Assembly: GCA_963753195.1 (NCBI GenBank)
Contig: CAVWBH010000009.1
Coordinates: 806,001-870,000, forward strand
Source of the DNA: Palsa-504 sp963753195
GTDB lineage: Bacteria; Actinomycetota; Actinomycetes; Streptosporangiales; Streptosporangiaceae
Length of the DNA: 64,000 nucleotides
Reading direction: 5' to 3'
Position numbers and translations under genes: made by a program. The notes beneath the pieces are model-generated. The model ran no database searches. It was given only the letters and a program-made list of their open reading frames with translations, and had not been told where the DNA came from. Of this stretch, positions 14,504 to 22,439 are shown in pieces. Numbering within the stretch: position 1 is the stretch's first letter; the number at the start of each line of letters is the position of its first letter.

Positions 14504-15784
14504 CTAGGCGCCGGTGACGCCGGGGAGGGGCTGGGCTACGATCGCGCCGTCGTCCCACAGGGCGTTGATCGCCGTGGCTGCCATGACCTTGACCCCGATG
14601 CCGATGGCATGCTCGTCCACGTCGAAGGTCGGCTGATGAAGGTCGAGCGAGACGGTCGAGCCGGGCACCCGGGTACCCAGCCGGGCCAGCGCGCCGGGGA
14701 TGGATTCCAGGTACCAGGCGAAATCCTCGCCGCCGAGGCTCTGCGGGGTCTGCACTACCGAGCCCGCGCCGAGCACGCCGAGCGCCGCGGCGGCGATCAT
14801 GGCCGCGCTGGCCTGGTCGTTGACCGTGGGCGGCACGTACCGCTGGTAGCTCAGCTCAGCCTCGACCCCGTAGGCGGCGGCCACCGAGCTGATGAGCTCC
14901 TTGAGCAGGTCGGGCGCGCGGTGCCAGGCTTCATCGTCCAGGCAGCGGATGGTCCCCTCCGCGACCCCGCTGTCCGGGATCGCGTTGGCCACCGTCCCGG
15001 CGCTGACCCGGCCCCAGACCAGGCTCAGGCTGGACCGCGGGTCGACCCGGCGGGACAGCGCGGCCGGCACCTCGGTGATGATCTTGCCGAGCGCATACAC
15101 CAGGTCCGCGGTCAGGTGCGGGCGGGCGGTGTGGCCGCCGGGGCCGGTCACGCGCACCTCGACCCGGTCGCAGGCCGCCGTGATCGGGCCGGACCGCGCC
15201 CCGAGCTGGCCAGCGTCCAGCCGCGGATCGCAGTGCAGGGCGAAGATCCGGCCGACCGAGGCGACGCCGCCGACCGACAGCACGTCGAGCGCGCCGCTGG
15301 CGGCCTCCTCGGCGGGCTGGAAGACGAGCCGGACCCGCCCCGGCAGGAGCCCCGCGGCGGCCTGGGCGGCCAGGTACAGGCCGGTGCCCAGCAGGACGGT
15401 GGTATGCACGTCGTGGCCGCACGCGTGGCAGACGCCCGGCACCGTAGAACGGTAGGGGACGTCCTTCTCGTCGTCCATGGGCAGCGCGTCGATGTCCGCC
15501 CGGAGGGCGACCACGGGCCGGTCGGTGTACGCGTCCTGCTCATCCAGCGTGCCGATGTCGACGGTCAGGCCGGTGCCCTTGGGCAGGATCACCGGCCTCA
15601 GGCCGGCGGCGGCCAGGCGCAGCGCGACCCGGCGGGTGGTGCGGTGCTCGGCGCCCGCCAGCTCGGGGTGCGCGTGCAGGTCGCGGCGGAACTCGATCAG
15701 CTCGTTCTCGTGCTTGCGCAGGAACGCGTCCAGGTCCGCGCCCAGATCATTGCCTTCTATGGCCGGCACCCCCTTGCACGGCAA
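14504..15784 (-). CDS. M20-family amidohydrolase (first of two)
   Basis: 426 aa, M20D-type metallohydrolase (IAA-amino acid / N-acyl-amino acid hydrolase group). Dinuclear metal ligands are expected in CHACGHDVHTTVLLG, PAEEAASGALDVL and LGGEDFAWYLESIPG. The central lid/dimerisation domain (GPGGHTARPHLTADLVYALG) is present. Cytoplasmic, no signal peptide. The start overlaps the 3' end of the glutamate-cysteine ligase-like gene by 38 bp, so the two are probably translated together. The substrate cannot be assigned. A paralogue lies at 39225-40427. Confidence 0.85.
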   Translation of the reverse strand: MPCKGVPAIEGNDLGADLDAFLRKHENELIEFRRDLHAHPELAGAEHRTTRRVALRLAAAGLRPVILPKGTGLTVDIGTLDEQDAYTDRPVVALRADIDALPMDDEKDVPYRSTVPGVCHACGHDVHTTVLLGTGLYLAAQAAAGLLPGRVRLVFQPAEEAASGALDVLSVGGVASVGRIFALHCDPRLDAGQLGARSGPITAACDRVEVRVTGPGGHTARPHLTADLVYALGKIITEVPAALSRRVDPRSSLSLVWGRVSAGTVANAIPDSGVAEGTIRCLDDEAWHRAPDLLKELISSVAAAYGVEAELSYQRYVPPTVNDQASAAMIAAAALGVLGAGSVVQTPQSLGGEDFAWYLESIPGALARLGTRVPGSTVSLDLHQPTFDVDEHAIGIGVKVMAATAINALWDDGAIVAQPLPGVTGA

Positions 15785-16913
15785 ATGTGTCGTCGGCGAA
15801 CTCCGTGATCAAGGAGTCCACCACGCTGACCAGGTCCCCAGTGCGCGCGTAGACGGCCCGCTGCCGTTCATATGAGGCACCATGCTCCAGGACCTCGAAG
15901 GCCACCGAGAGCTCGTCGAGGCAGCCGAGCCTCGAGGCCACCGGCTCCAGCTCCAGCAGCAGCTCATAGAGCTCATCGCGCAGCGGCGCGGTGGCGCCCG
16001 CCTCATCAGTGATCACGGTCGCGTCCAGCCCGTATCTGGTGGCGCGCCATTTGTTGTCCCTGACCACCCAGGCAGACGGGGACGGCAGCGTGTAGCCGCG
16101 GTCCAGCTGCAGGTCGAACAGCTGGACCAGGCACTGCGAGAGCGCGGCCACCATGCCGACCTCGCGGAGCGTCGGCAGCCCGTCGAACATCCGGATCTCG
16201 ATCGTGCCGAAGTCCGGGTGCGGCCGGATGTCCCACCAGACCTCCTTAATACTCCGGATGGTGCCCGCGCGTACCAGCGTGTCCATGTAGTCCTCGAACT
16301 GCTTCCAGTCCGTCAGCCTGCTCGGCGGACCCGCCGTCGGCAGCGCGCCGAACGTCACCGACCTGCTGGAGGCAAGCCCGGTGTCATACCCGCACCAAAA
16401 TGGGCTCGATGCGGTAATCGCGAGAAAATGCGGCAGGTAGGCAGCGAGGGCATTGACGATCGGAATCGCCTTGTTCCCGTCACTGACGCCCACGTGCACA
16501 TGCACGCCGAACGTCTGAATCCGGCGGGCAAGCCACTGCATCTGCTCGACGAGCTCCGCATAGCGCTGGATTGGCGCCATCGTCGCGTCACGCCAGTCAC
16601 TCACCGGGTGGGTCCCGGCGCATGCGAGCAGGATACCGTGCTCGACGGCCGCGCGCTGGAGATCCGCGATCGTCCTGGCCAGGTCTTCCTTGGCTTCCGA
16701 TACGGTGTGGCAGATTCCGGTTACCACCTCGAGCGTCGACTGCATCAGCTCATGGCGTATGTGCGGGTGCTCTCCGGTGTCGCCGATGACCGGCAGGTCG
16801 TCCAGCAGCTTGTCGGCTTCCTGGCGCAGCATCCTGGTCTCGGAGTCGATGAGCTGCACCTCCCACTCGACGCCGAGCGTGGCGCCATGCGAAGGATTCC
16901 ACTCGATACCCAA
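15747..16913 (-). CDS. Carboxylate-amine ligase, YbdK/GCS2 family
   Basis: 388 aa from TTG 16913, chosen because GGAGG lies 8 nt upstream and the family core starts right after it (TLGVEWEVQLIDSET). The frame is open further upstream but not protein-like. GCS2-type glutamate-cysteine ligase fold: GVEWE (ATP/Mg), ELMQSTLEVVTGIC, FGVHVHVGVSD (substrate), WWDIRPHPDFGTIEIRMFD. Family members ligate glutamate to cysteine or another amine; many actinobacterial copies have no proven substrate. Overlaps the downstream M20 hydrolase, suggesting a linked amide-forming and amide-cleaving pair. Confidence 0.82.
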   Translation of the reverse strand: MGIEWNPSHGATLGVEWEVQLIDSETRMLRQEADKLLDDLPVIGDTGEHPHIRHELMQSTLEVVTGICHTVSEAKEDLARTIADLQRAAVEHGILLACAGTHPVSDWRDATMAPIQRYAELVEQMQWLARRIQTFGVHVHVGVSDGNKAIPIVNALAAYLPHFLAITASSPFWCGYDTGLASSRSVTFGALPTAGPPSRLTDWKQFEDYMDTLVRAGTIRSIKEVWWDIRPHPDFGTIEIRMFDGLPTLREVGMVAALSQCLVQLFDLQLDRGYTLPSPSAWVVRDNKWRATRYGLDATVITDEAGATAPLRDELYELLLELEPVASRLGCLDELSVAFEVLEHGASYERQRAVYARTGDLVSVVDSLITEFADDTFAVQGGAGHRRQ

Positions 16914-17280
16914 TGAACTGACCTCCAGGCCCGGGATGACAGCAGGATTCAGCGTCCGCCGGGCTAGTACTCGTCCCGCACGGCATACAGCGCGTCGCAG
17001 ACCCAGGCGTAGCCCGCGTCCGTCCGCATCGCGGAGCGGAACGGGTGGGACCCGATCAGATCGTGATCCCGGTCGGGCTCCCTGGCGGGGTAGCCGGCCC
17101 GCGGCCGCGTCGCCGAGGAGCGGCCGACGTCCTCCCGTAGGTACTTTCCGCCACGACACGGATACTCTCCGGGATGGCCGGGCCTCCTCGCGGGCCGGAA
17201 ATCCGTAAGCTTGCTTCCCACGCCGACGCGATCGAGGGGAAGTCCGGATTCCGACGTTCGCTGCATAACGACCAGGTTAC
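16914..17280. other. Intergenic region with a coding-like C-terminal fragment
   Basis: No complete gene is supported. On the minus strand, the frame ending at TAG 16964-16966 has coding-like G/C third positions over ~60 codons and ends ...SHPFRSAMRTDAGYAWVCD then ALYAVRDEY. It lacks any start codon near a ribosome binding site, so it may be the remnant 3' end of a lost gene. Confidence 0.3.
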
Positions 17281-17342
17281 TTCGGGACGGCCAGGTAGCT
17301 GTTCGGGACGGCCAGGTAGCTGTTCGGGACGGCCAGGTAGCT
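17281..17342. repeat. Three tandem 21-bp repeats upstream of the carboxypeptidase
   Basis: Copies at 17281-17301, 17302-17322 and 17323-17342 (last one base short), each starting TTCGGGACGGCCAGGTAGCT. Period 21 bp equals two helical turns. The array ends 23 bp before the ATG, so it sits in the promoter or 5' leader. Confidence 0.9.
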
Positions 17343-17365
17343 ACAGGGACGAGAGCTGGAGGCTC

Positions 17366-18568
17366 ATGCTGGATCGGATCAAGCCGCGGCGGGAACGGCC
17401 CATCTGGGCCGCCGTGCGTGCCGCGGTTCCCGTGGTCCGCGGTGCCGCCCTCCTCGGTGCCCTCCTCGCCGCCCTTCTCGCCGCCGCCACGGCGGCGGCA
17501 CCGGGCGCGGCGGCGGCCACCGGGAGCGCGGTCCCGCAGGCGATCGGGGGGCCGCAGCTGGCGTCCCGCGGCGTGGTCGTGGACTACGCGGCGCGTCAGG
17601 TACCGCGGCTGCCGGGCATCCAGGCGTCGGCGTTCGTCGTCGCCGACGCAGGCACCGGCCAGCTCCTCGCGGCCAAGGACCCGCACGGCTGGTACCGGCC
17701 GGCCAGCACGCTCAAGATGCTCACCGCGGTGACCCTGATCCCGCTGCTCAACCCCGATGCCACGGTGGTGGCCAGCAAGCAGGCCACCTCGACCGTGCCG
17801 AACGTAGCCGGGCTGGTTACCGGCCGGGCCTACAAGATCTCCGACCTGTTCACCGCGCTGCTGACGATCTCAGCCAACGACGCTGCGATCGCCCTGACCC
17901 AGGCGACCGGGTCGCTGCGTAAAGGCATGGCGCTGATCAACGCCGAGGCGCGGCACCTGCAGGCCGACGACACCGTGGCGGTGGACCCGAACGGCCTGGA
18001 CGCCCCGGATCAGCACACCTCCGCCTACGACCTGGCCCTGGTCGCCCGGCAGGCGCTGACGCAGCTGGCGTTCCTGAAGTACGACCAGACCATCAGCGCG
18101 CGGTTCGTGGTGGCCCGGCACAAGGCGGTCACCTTGTTCAACCAGAACTCGCTGCTGACCAACTATCCGGGGGCCGTCGGGGGGAAGATCGGCTGGACCA
18201 GCGCGGCGGGCGCGACCTACGTGGGCATGGCCACCAGGCACGGCGTCACGCTCATCGTCACGCTCCTGCATTGTCCCGCGCTGACCGAGGTCAAGTCCGC
18301 GGAGGCCCTGCTCAACTGGGGCTTCTCAGCAGGCGGCAAGGTCGCCCCGATCGGCACGCTGGTCAGCCCGCAGCGGCCTTCGGCGCCGCCGACGGCGGCC
18401 GCCCCGCCAGGGCCGCAGGAGCAGGCGGTCGCCCGCCCGCGCCCGGCTGCGGCCGGCCTGTCGGTACTGGCCGCAGCGGGGTTCAGCGGCGCCGCGGTGA
18501 CGGCGGCGATCGCGGGTTTCGCCTACAGCCGCCGCCAGCGGCTCCGCTCAGCCAGCTCGAGCCGTTAG
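17366..18568 (+). CDS. D-alanyl-D-alanine carboxypeptidase (PBP5-like, S11 family)
   Basis: 400 aa. Signal peptide or anchor at ~20-50 (AALLGALLAALLAAATAAAPGA region), catalytic domain ~80-310, Pro/Ala linker, C-terminal membrane helix ending in RRQRLRSASSSR. Active-site S114-T-L-K117 (PASTLKML), second motif SAN in TISANDAAIA. The third motif is K-I-G (GGKIGWTSAAG) rather than K-T-G. The enzyme trims pentapeptide stems of peptidoglycan outside the cell membrane. Start ATG 17366 is preceded by GGAGG only 3 nt away; the longer frame to 17174 is repeat-derived and unlikely. Confidence 0.85.
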   Translation: MLDRIKPRRERPIWAAVRAAVPVVRGAALLGALLAALLAAATAAAPGAAAATGSAVPQAIGGPQLASRGVVVDYAARQVPRLPGIQASAFVVADAGTGQLLAAKDPHGWYRPASTLKMLTAVTLIPLLNPDATVVASKQATSTVPNVAGLVTGRAYKISDLFTALLTISANDAAIALTQATGSLRKGMALINAEARHLQADDTVAVDPNGLDAPDQHTSAYDLALVARQALTQLAFLKYDQTISARFVVARHKAVTLFNQNSLLTNYPGAVGGKIGWTSAAGATYVGMATRHGVTLIVTLLHCPALTEVKSAEALLNWGFSAGGKVAPIGTLVSPQRPSAPPTAAAPPGPQEQAVARPRPAAAGLSVLAAAGFSGAAVTAAIAGFAYSRRQRLRSASSSR

Positions 18569-18624
18569 CCCGGCCGAGGCCGCGTCGGTTACCTACCCGG
18601 CCGGGGCCACGTCGGTTACCTATG
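18569..18624. repeat. 28-bp tandem duplication after the carboxypeptidase stop
   Basis: Units 18569-18596 and 18597-18624 share CGTCGGTTACCTA with few differences. It begins directly after the TAG stop. Another 28-bp duplication occurs at the end of the sedolisin gene. Confidence 0.85.
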
Positions 18625-18659
18625 TGACGGTGCGGGATTCAGGGCAGGACGGCGGGACG

Positions 18660-19667
18660 CTAGCTGGCGGGACGGAGCAGGCCCAGGTGGTCGCGGACGG
18701 CGGTCATGGTCTGGCCGGCCACCTCGCGGGCGCGGGCGGCGCCGCGGGCGAGCACGCGGTCCAGCCCGGCCTCGTCGGCCAGGATCCGCTGGGTCTGCTC
18801 CCTGATCGGGGCGAAGGCGCCCACGACCACCTCGGCCAGATCCTTCTTGAACGCGCCGTAGCCGGCGCCGGCGTACTTGGCCTCCAGGGTGGCCACCGGC
18901 TCGCCGGACAGCGCCGAGTAGATCCGCAGCAGATTGGTCACGCCCGGCTTGGCCTCCGGGTCGGCGCGCACCTCCGAACCCGGGTCGGTGACCGCGCGGG
19001 CGATCTTCCTGCGGATCGCCTCCGGCTCGTCCAGCACGTCGACGATGCCCTGCGCGGAGGAGGACGACTTGCTCATCTTGGCCGCCGGGTCCTGCAGGTC
19101 GTAGATCTTCGCTACCTCGGCCAGGATGTAGGGCTGCGGCGGCACGAAGGTCTGGCCGTACCGGTGGTTGAACCGCTGGGCCAGGGTCCGGCTCAGCTCC
19201 AGGTGCTGCCGCTGGTCCTCGCCGACCGGCACCTGGTCGGCCTGGTAGAGCAGGATGTCCGCGGCCTGCAAGATCGGGTAGGTGAACAGGCCGACCGAGG
19301 CCTGATCCTGGCCTTCCTTCGAGGACTTGTCCTTGAACTGGGTCATCCGGCTGGCTTCGCCGAACCCGGTCATGCAGCCGAGGATCCAGGCCAGCTCGCT
19401 GTGCTCAGGCACGTGGCTCTGCACGAACAGCGTGCACCGGTCCGGGTCCAGCCCGGCACCGAGCAGCTGAGCGGCGGCGACCCTGGTCCGGCCGGTCAGG
19501 AGGGCGGGATCTTGCGGCACCGTGATCGCGTGCAGGTCCACCACGCAGTAGAAGGCGTCGTAGGTGTCCTGCAGCGCCACCCACTGCCGCAGCGCGCCGA
19601 GGTAGTTACCGAGGTGGAAGGAGTCAGCGGTCGGCTGTATGCCGGAGAGGACGCGGAGCCGGGACAT
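18660..19667 (-). CDS. trpS: Tryptophanyl-tRNA synthetase
   Basis: 335 aa, class Ic aminoacyl-tRNA synthetase. The HIGH-equivalent is in GIQPTADSFHLGNYLGAL (HLGN) and the KMSKS loop is AAKMSKSSSSAQG. RMTQFKDKS and the Trp pocket region DLHAITV are present. Start ATG 19667 is chosen because the family begins at RLRVLSGIQPT. It has no ribosome binding site but a TAGACT -10 that shares its TAG with the guaB3 stop, so it is likely leaderless. Confidence 0.95.
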   Translation of the reverse strand: MSRLRVLSGIQPTADSFHLGNYLGALRQWVALQDTYDAFYCVVDLHAITVPQDPALLTGRTRVAAAQLLGAGLDPDRCTLFVQSHVPEHSELAWILGCMTGFGEASRMTQFKDKSSKEGQDQASVGLFTYPILQAADILLYQADQVPVGEDQRQHLELSRTLAQRFNHRYGQTFVPPQPYILAEVAKIYDLQDPAAKMSKSSSSAQGIVDVLDEPEAIRRKIARAVTDPGSEVRADPEAKPGVTNLLRIYSALSGEPVATLEAKYAGAGYGAFKKDLAEVVVGAFAPIREQTQRILADEAGLDRVLARGAARAREVAGQTMTAVRDHLGLLRPAS

Positions 19668-19674
19668 GCCAGGG

Positions 19675-19680
19675 AGTCTA
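19675..19680 (-). promoter_or_regulatory. -10 element for leaderless trpS, overlapping guaB3 stop
   Basis: Minus-strand TAGACT, 7 nt before the trpS ATG. Its first three bases are the stop codon of guaB3. Confidence 0.5.
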
Positions 19681-20811
19681 GCGGCGGCCGGACGGCAGCC
19701 CGGAATCGGAGACCACCACCTCAACCCGCTGGAACTCCTTCAGGTCGGAGTATCCGGCCGTGGCCATCGTGCGGCGCAGCGCGCCCATCAGGTTCATCGA
19801 GCCGTCGGGGACGGTCGACGGCCCGTGCAGTATCTGCGTCAGCGTGCCGATGGTGCCGACCTGGACCCGGGCTCCCCGGGGCAGCTCGGTGTGGTTGGCC
19901 TCGCTCCCCCAGTGGTACCCCCGGCCGGGCGCCTCGGTGGCCCGGGCCAGCGGCGAGCCCACCATCACCGCATCGGCCCCGATGGCCAGCGCCTTGGCGA
20001 CGTCACCGCTGCTGGTCATCGAGCCATCGGCAATCACGTGCACGTAGCGGCCGCCGGACTCATCCAGGTAGTCCCGGCGGGCCGCGGCCACGTCGGCGAT
20101 CGCGGTGGCCATCGGCACGGCCACGCCGAGCACCGTCACGGTGGTGTGACCTGAACCGCCGCCGAAGCCGACCAGGACGCCGGCCGCACCGGTGCGCATC
20201 AGGTGCAGCGCGGCGGCGTAGGTGGCGCAGCCGCCGACCACCACCGGGACGTCGAGCTCGTAGATGAACTGCTTCAAATTGAGCGGCTCGGCCCGGCCCG
20301 AGACGTGCTCGGCCGAGACCGTGGTGCCGCGGATCACGAAGATATCCACGCCCGCGTCCACCACGGCCTTGTAGTACCGGGCCGTACGCTGCGGCGACAG
20401 GCTGGCCGCGGTGGTCACGCCGGCCCGGGCGATCTCCTCGATCCGGCGCCCGATGAGCTCCTCGGAGATCGGCGCGGCATACATGGCCTGCAGCCGCCGG
20501 GTCGCCGCCTGCTCGTCAAGCTCGGTCACCTCGGCCAGCAGCGGCTCGGGGTCCTCGTACCGGGTCCACAGCCCTTCCACATCCAGCACGGCCAGCCCGC
20601 CGAGGCGGCCGATGGCGATAGCCGTGGCCGGCGACACCACACTGTCCATCGGGGAGGCCATCAGCGGCAGCTCAAACCGGTACGCGTCGATCTGCCAGGC
20701 GATCGACACCTCCTCGGGATCCCTGGTCCGCCGGGCCGGCACGATCCCGATCTCGCTGAGCGAGTACGCCCGGCGCCCCGACTTGCCGCGGCCGATCTCC
20801 ACGTCCGTCAC
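19678..20811 (-). CDS. guaB3: GuaB3-family IMP dehydrogenase-related protein
   Basis: 377 aa from GTG 20811. The frame extends further upstream, but that part is a shadow of guaB. It has a TIM-barrel IMPDH/GMP reductase fold without CBS domains. MASPMDSVVSPATA, VGGCATYAAALHLMRTGAAGVLVG and VHVIADGSMTSSGDVAKALAIGADAVMVGSP are conserved; the IMPDH catalytic loop SICTTR is absent. Actinobacterial guaB3 normally follows guaB. Its exact reaction is uncertain, though a GMP-reductase-like role has been proposed for the family. Its GTG overlaps the guaB TGA (GTGA), showing translational coupling. Confidence 0.88.
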   Translation of the reverse strand: MTDVEIGRGKSGRRAYSLSEIGIVPARRTRDPEEVSIAWQIDAYRFELPLMASPMDSVVSPATAIAIGRLGGLAVLDVEGLWTRYEDPEPLLAEVTELDEQAATRRLQAMYAAPISEELIGRRIEEIARAGVTTAASLSPQRTARYYKAVVDAGVDIFVIRGTTVSAEHVSGRAEPLNLKQFIYELDVPVVVGGCATYAAALHLMRTGAAGVLVGFGGGSGHTTVTVLGVAVPMATAIADVAAARRDYLDESGGRYVHVIADGSMTSSGDVAKALAIGADAVMVGSPLARATEAPGRGYHWGSEANHTELPRGARVQVGTIGTLTQILHGPSTVPDGSMNLMGALRRTMATAGYSDLKEFQRVEVVVSDSGLPSGRR

Positions 20812-22337
20812 CCGCGCTGTGCTCCATCCCGGCCTGGGCGGCCGTAGTAGTTGGGCGCCTCGACGGTCATCTGCACGTCGTGCGGGTGGCTTTCGGTCAG
20901 CCCGGCCGCCGTGATCTGGATGAAGCGCGCTTCCTGCAGGTCCGCGATGGTGCGCGCGCCGCAGTAGCCCATGGCCGCGCGCAGCCCGCCGACCAGCTGG
21001 CCGGCTACCGCGGCCAGCGGGCCGCGGTACGGGACCTGGCCCTCGATCCCCTCCGGGACCAGCTTGTCCTCGCGCAGCACGTCGTCCTGGAAGTAGCGGT
21101 CCTTGGAGTACGAGCGGCCGCGCTCCCGGTTGCGCATGGCGCCGAGCGAGCCCATCCCCCGGTACAGCTTGTACTGCTTGCCGTTGATGAACACCACCTC
21201 GCCCGGGCTCTCCTCGCACCCGGCCAGCAAGCTGCCGAGCATGACCGTGTCGGCCCCGGCGGCGATGGCCTTGGCGATGTCACCGGAATACTGCAGCCCG
21301 CCGTCGCCGATCACCGGCACCCCGGCCGGGCGCGCCGCCTGCGCCGCCTCGTAGATCGCGGTCACCTGCGGCACGCCCACGCCGGCCACCACCCGGGTGG
21401 TGCAAATCGACCCCGGCCCCACGCCGACCTTGACGCCGTCCGCCCCGGCGTCGATCAGCGCCTGCGCTCCGGCCCGGGTGGCCACGTTGCCGCCGATCAC
21501 CTCGGCATCGGAGTTCGCCTTGATCTGCGCGATCATGTCCAGGACGGCCTGAGCGTGGCCGTGCGCGGTGTCCACGACGAGGAAGTCCGCGCCCGCCTCG
21601 GTCAGCGCCTGGGCGCGGAGCTTGGCGTCCTCGCCGACCCCGATCGCGGCGCCGACCACCAGCCGGCCGGCCGCGTCCTTGGTCGCGGCGGGAAACTCCT
21701 CGCTCTTAGTGAAGTCCTTCACCGTGATCAGCCCGCGCAGCCGGCCAGCCTCGTCGACCAGCGGCAGCTTCTCCACCTTGTGCACGCGCAGCAGCCGCAG
21801 CGCGTCGGCGGACGGCACCCCGACCGGCGCGGTGACCAGGGGCATCGGCGTCATGACCTCGGCCACCCGGCGGCCGTGGTCGGTTTCGAAGCGGATGTCC
21901 CGGTTGGTGACGATGCCGAGCAGGACGCCATCGGCGCCGGTCACCGGCACCCCGGAAATCCGGTACCGGCCGCACAGCCGGTCCACATCGGCGATCGTGG
22001 CGTCCGGCCCGCAGGTCACCGGGTTGGTGATCATGCCCGCCTCGGAGCGCTTGACCATGTCCACCTGCTGCGCCTGCTCCTCGACGGACAGGTTGCGGTG
22101 CAGCACGCCGACGCCACCCTGACGGGCCATGGCCACCGCCATCCTGGCCTCGGTGACGGTATCCATGGACGCCGACACCAGCGGGATGCGCAGCCGCAGG
22201 CGGCGCGTGATCCGGGTCGCGGTGTCCGCTTCGCTGGGCAGCACCTCGGAATGGGCCGGGAGCAGCAGCACATCGTCGAAGGTCAGCCCGGCGGGCGCGA
22301 ACTTGTCCGCCTGGTCCGGAAATACGTGATCGCTCAT
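20808..22337 (-). CDS. guaB: Inosine-5'-monophosphate dehydrogenase
   Basis: 509 aa, full length. Oxidises IMP to XMP, the committed step of GMP synthesis. N-terminal barrel half SDHVFPDQADKFAPAGLTFDDVLLLPAHSE (FDDVLLLP), two CBS domains at ~110-225 (MITNPVTCGPDATIADV; VTNRDIRFETD; VAEVMTPMPLVTA), catalytic loop GPGSICTTRVVAGVGVPQ, flap RYFQDD. CBS domains usually bind ATP/GTP and regulate assembly. Forms a tail-to-head pair with guaB3. Confidence 0.96.
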   Translation of the reverse strand: MSDHVFPDQADKFAPAGLTFDDVLLLPAHSEVLPSEADTATRITRRLRLRIPLVSASMDTVTEARMAVAMARQGGVGVLHRNLSVEEQAQQVDMVKRSEAGMITNPVTCGPDATIADVDRLCGRYRISGVPVTGADGVLLGIVTNRDIRFETDHGRRVAEVMTPMPLVTAPVGVPSADALRLLRVHKVEKLPLVDEAGRLRGLITVKDFTKSEEFPAATKDAAGRLVVGAAIGVGEDAKLRAQALTEAGADFLVVDTAHGHAQAVLDMIAQIKANSDAEVIGGNVATRAGAQALIDAGADGVKVGVGPGSICTTRVVAGVGVPQVTAIYEAAQAARPAGVPVIGDGGLQYSGDIAKAIAAGADTVMLGSLLAGCEESPGEVVFINGKQYKLYRGMGSLGAMRNRERGRSYSKDRYFQDDVLREDKLVPEGIEGQVPYRGPLAAVAGQLVGGLRAAMGYCGARTIADLQEARFIQITAAGLTESHPHDVQMTVEAPNYYGRPGRDGAQRG

Positions 22338-22383
22338 GGCACCTTCACCGGGAGTGGCAGCGGGGATGCTCCCATCCTAGTGA

Positions 22384-22439
22384 GGCCCGTACGGGGCCGG
22401 GCCGTGTTACCGGCCCGTACGGGGGCGGGCCGGGTTACC
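22384..22439. repeat. 28-bp tandem duplication with hairpins at the sedolisin 3' end
   Basis: Units 22384-22411 and 22412-22439, each containing GGCCCGTACGGG and ending GTTACC. The second unit includes the sedolisin stop codon (TTA at 22435-22437 on the + strand). The GCCCGTACGGGGC core can fold, so it may act as terminator. Confidence 0.8.

Noticed and set aside
16964..17686. 240-codon minus-strand frame reaching into the carboxypeptidase gene
   Set aside because: Most of it is antisense shadow and tandem repeat; only its last ~60 codons look coding-like and are reported as a weak fragment.
19678..21219. 513-codon version of guaB3
   Set aside because: The extra N-terminus is the shadow of guaB; the GTG at 20811 overlapping the guaB stop is the sensible start.
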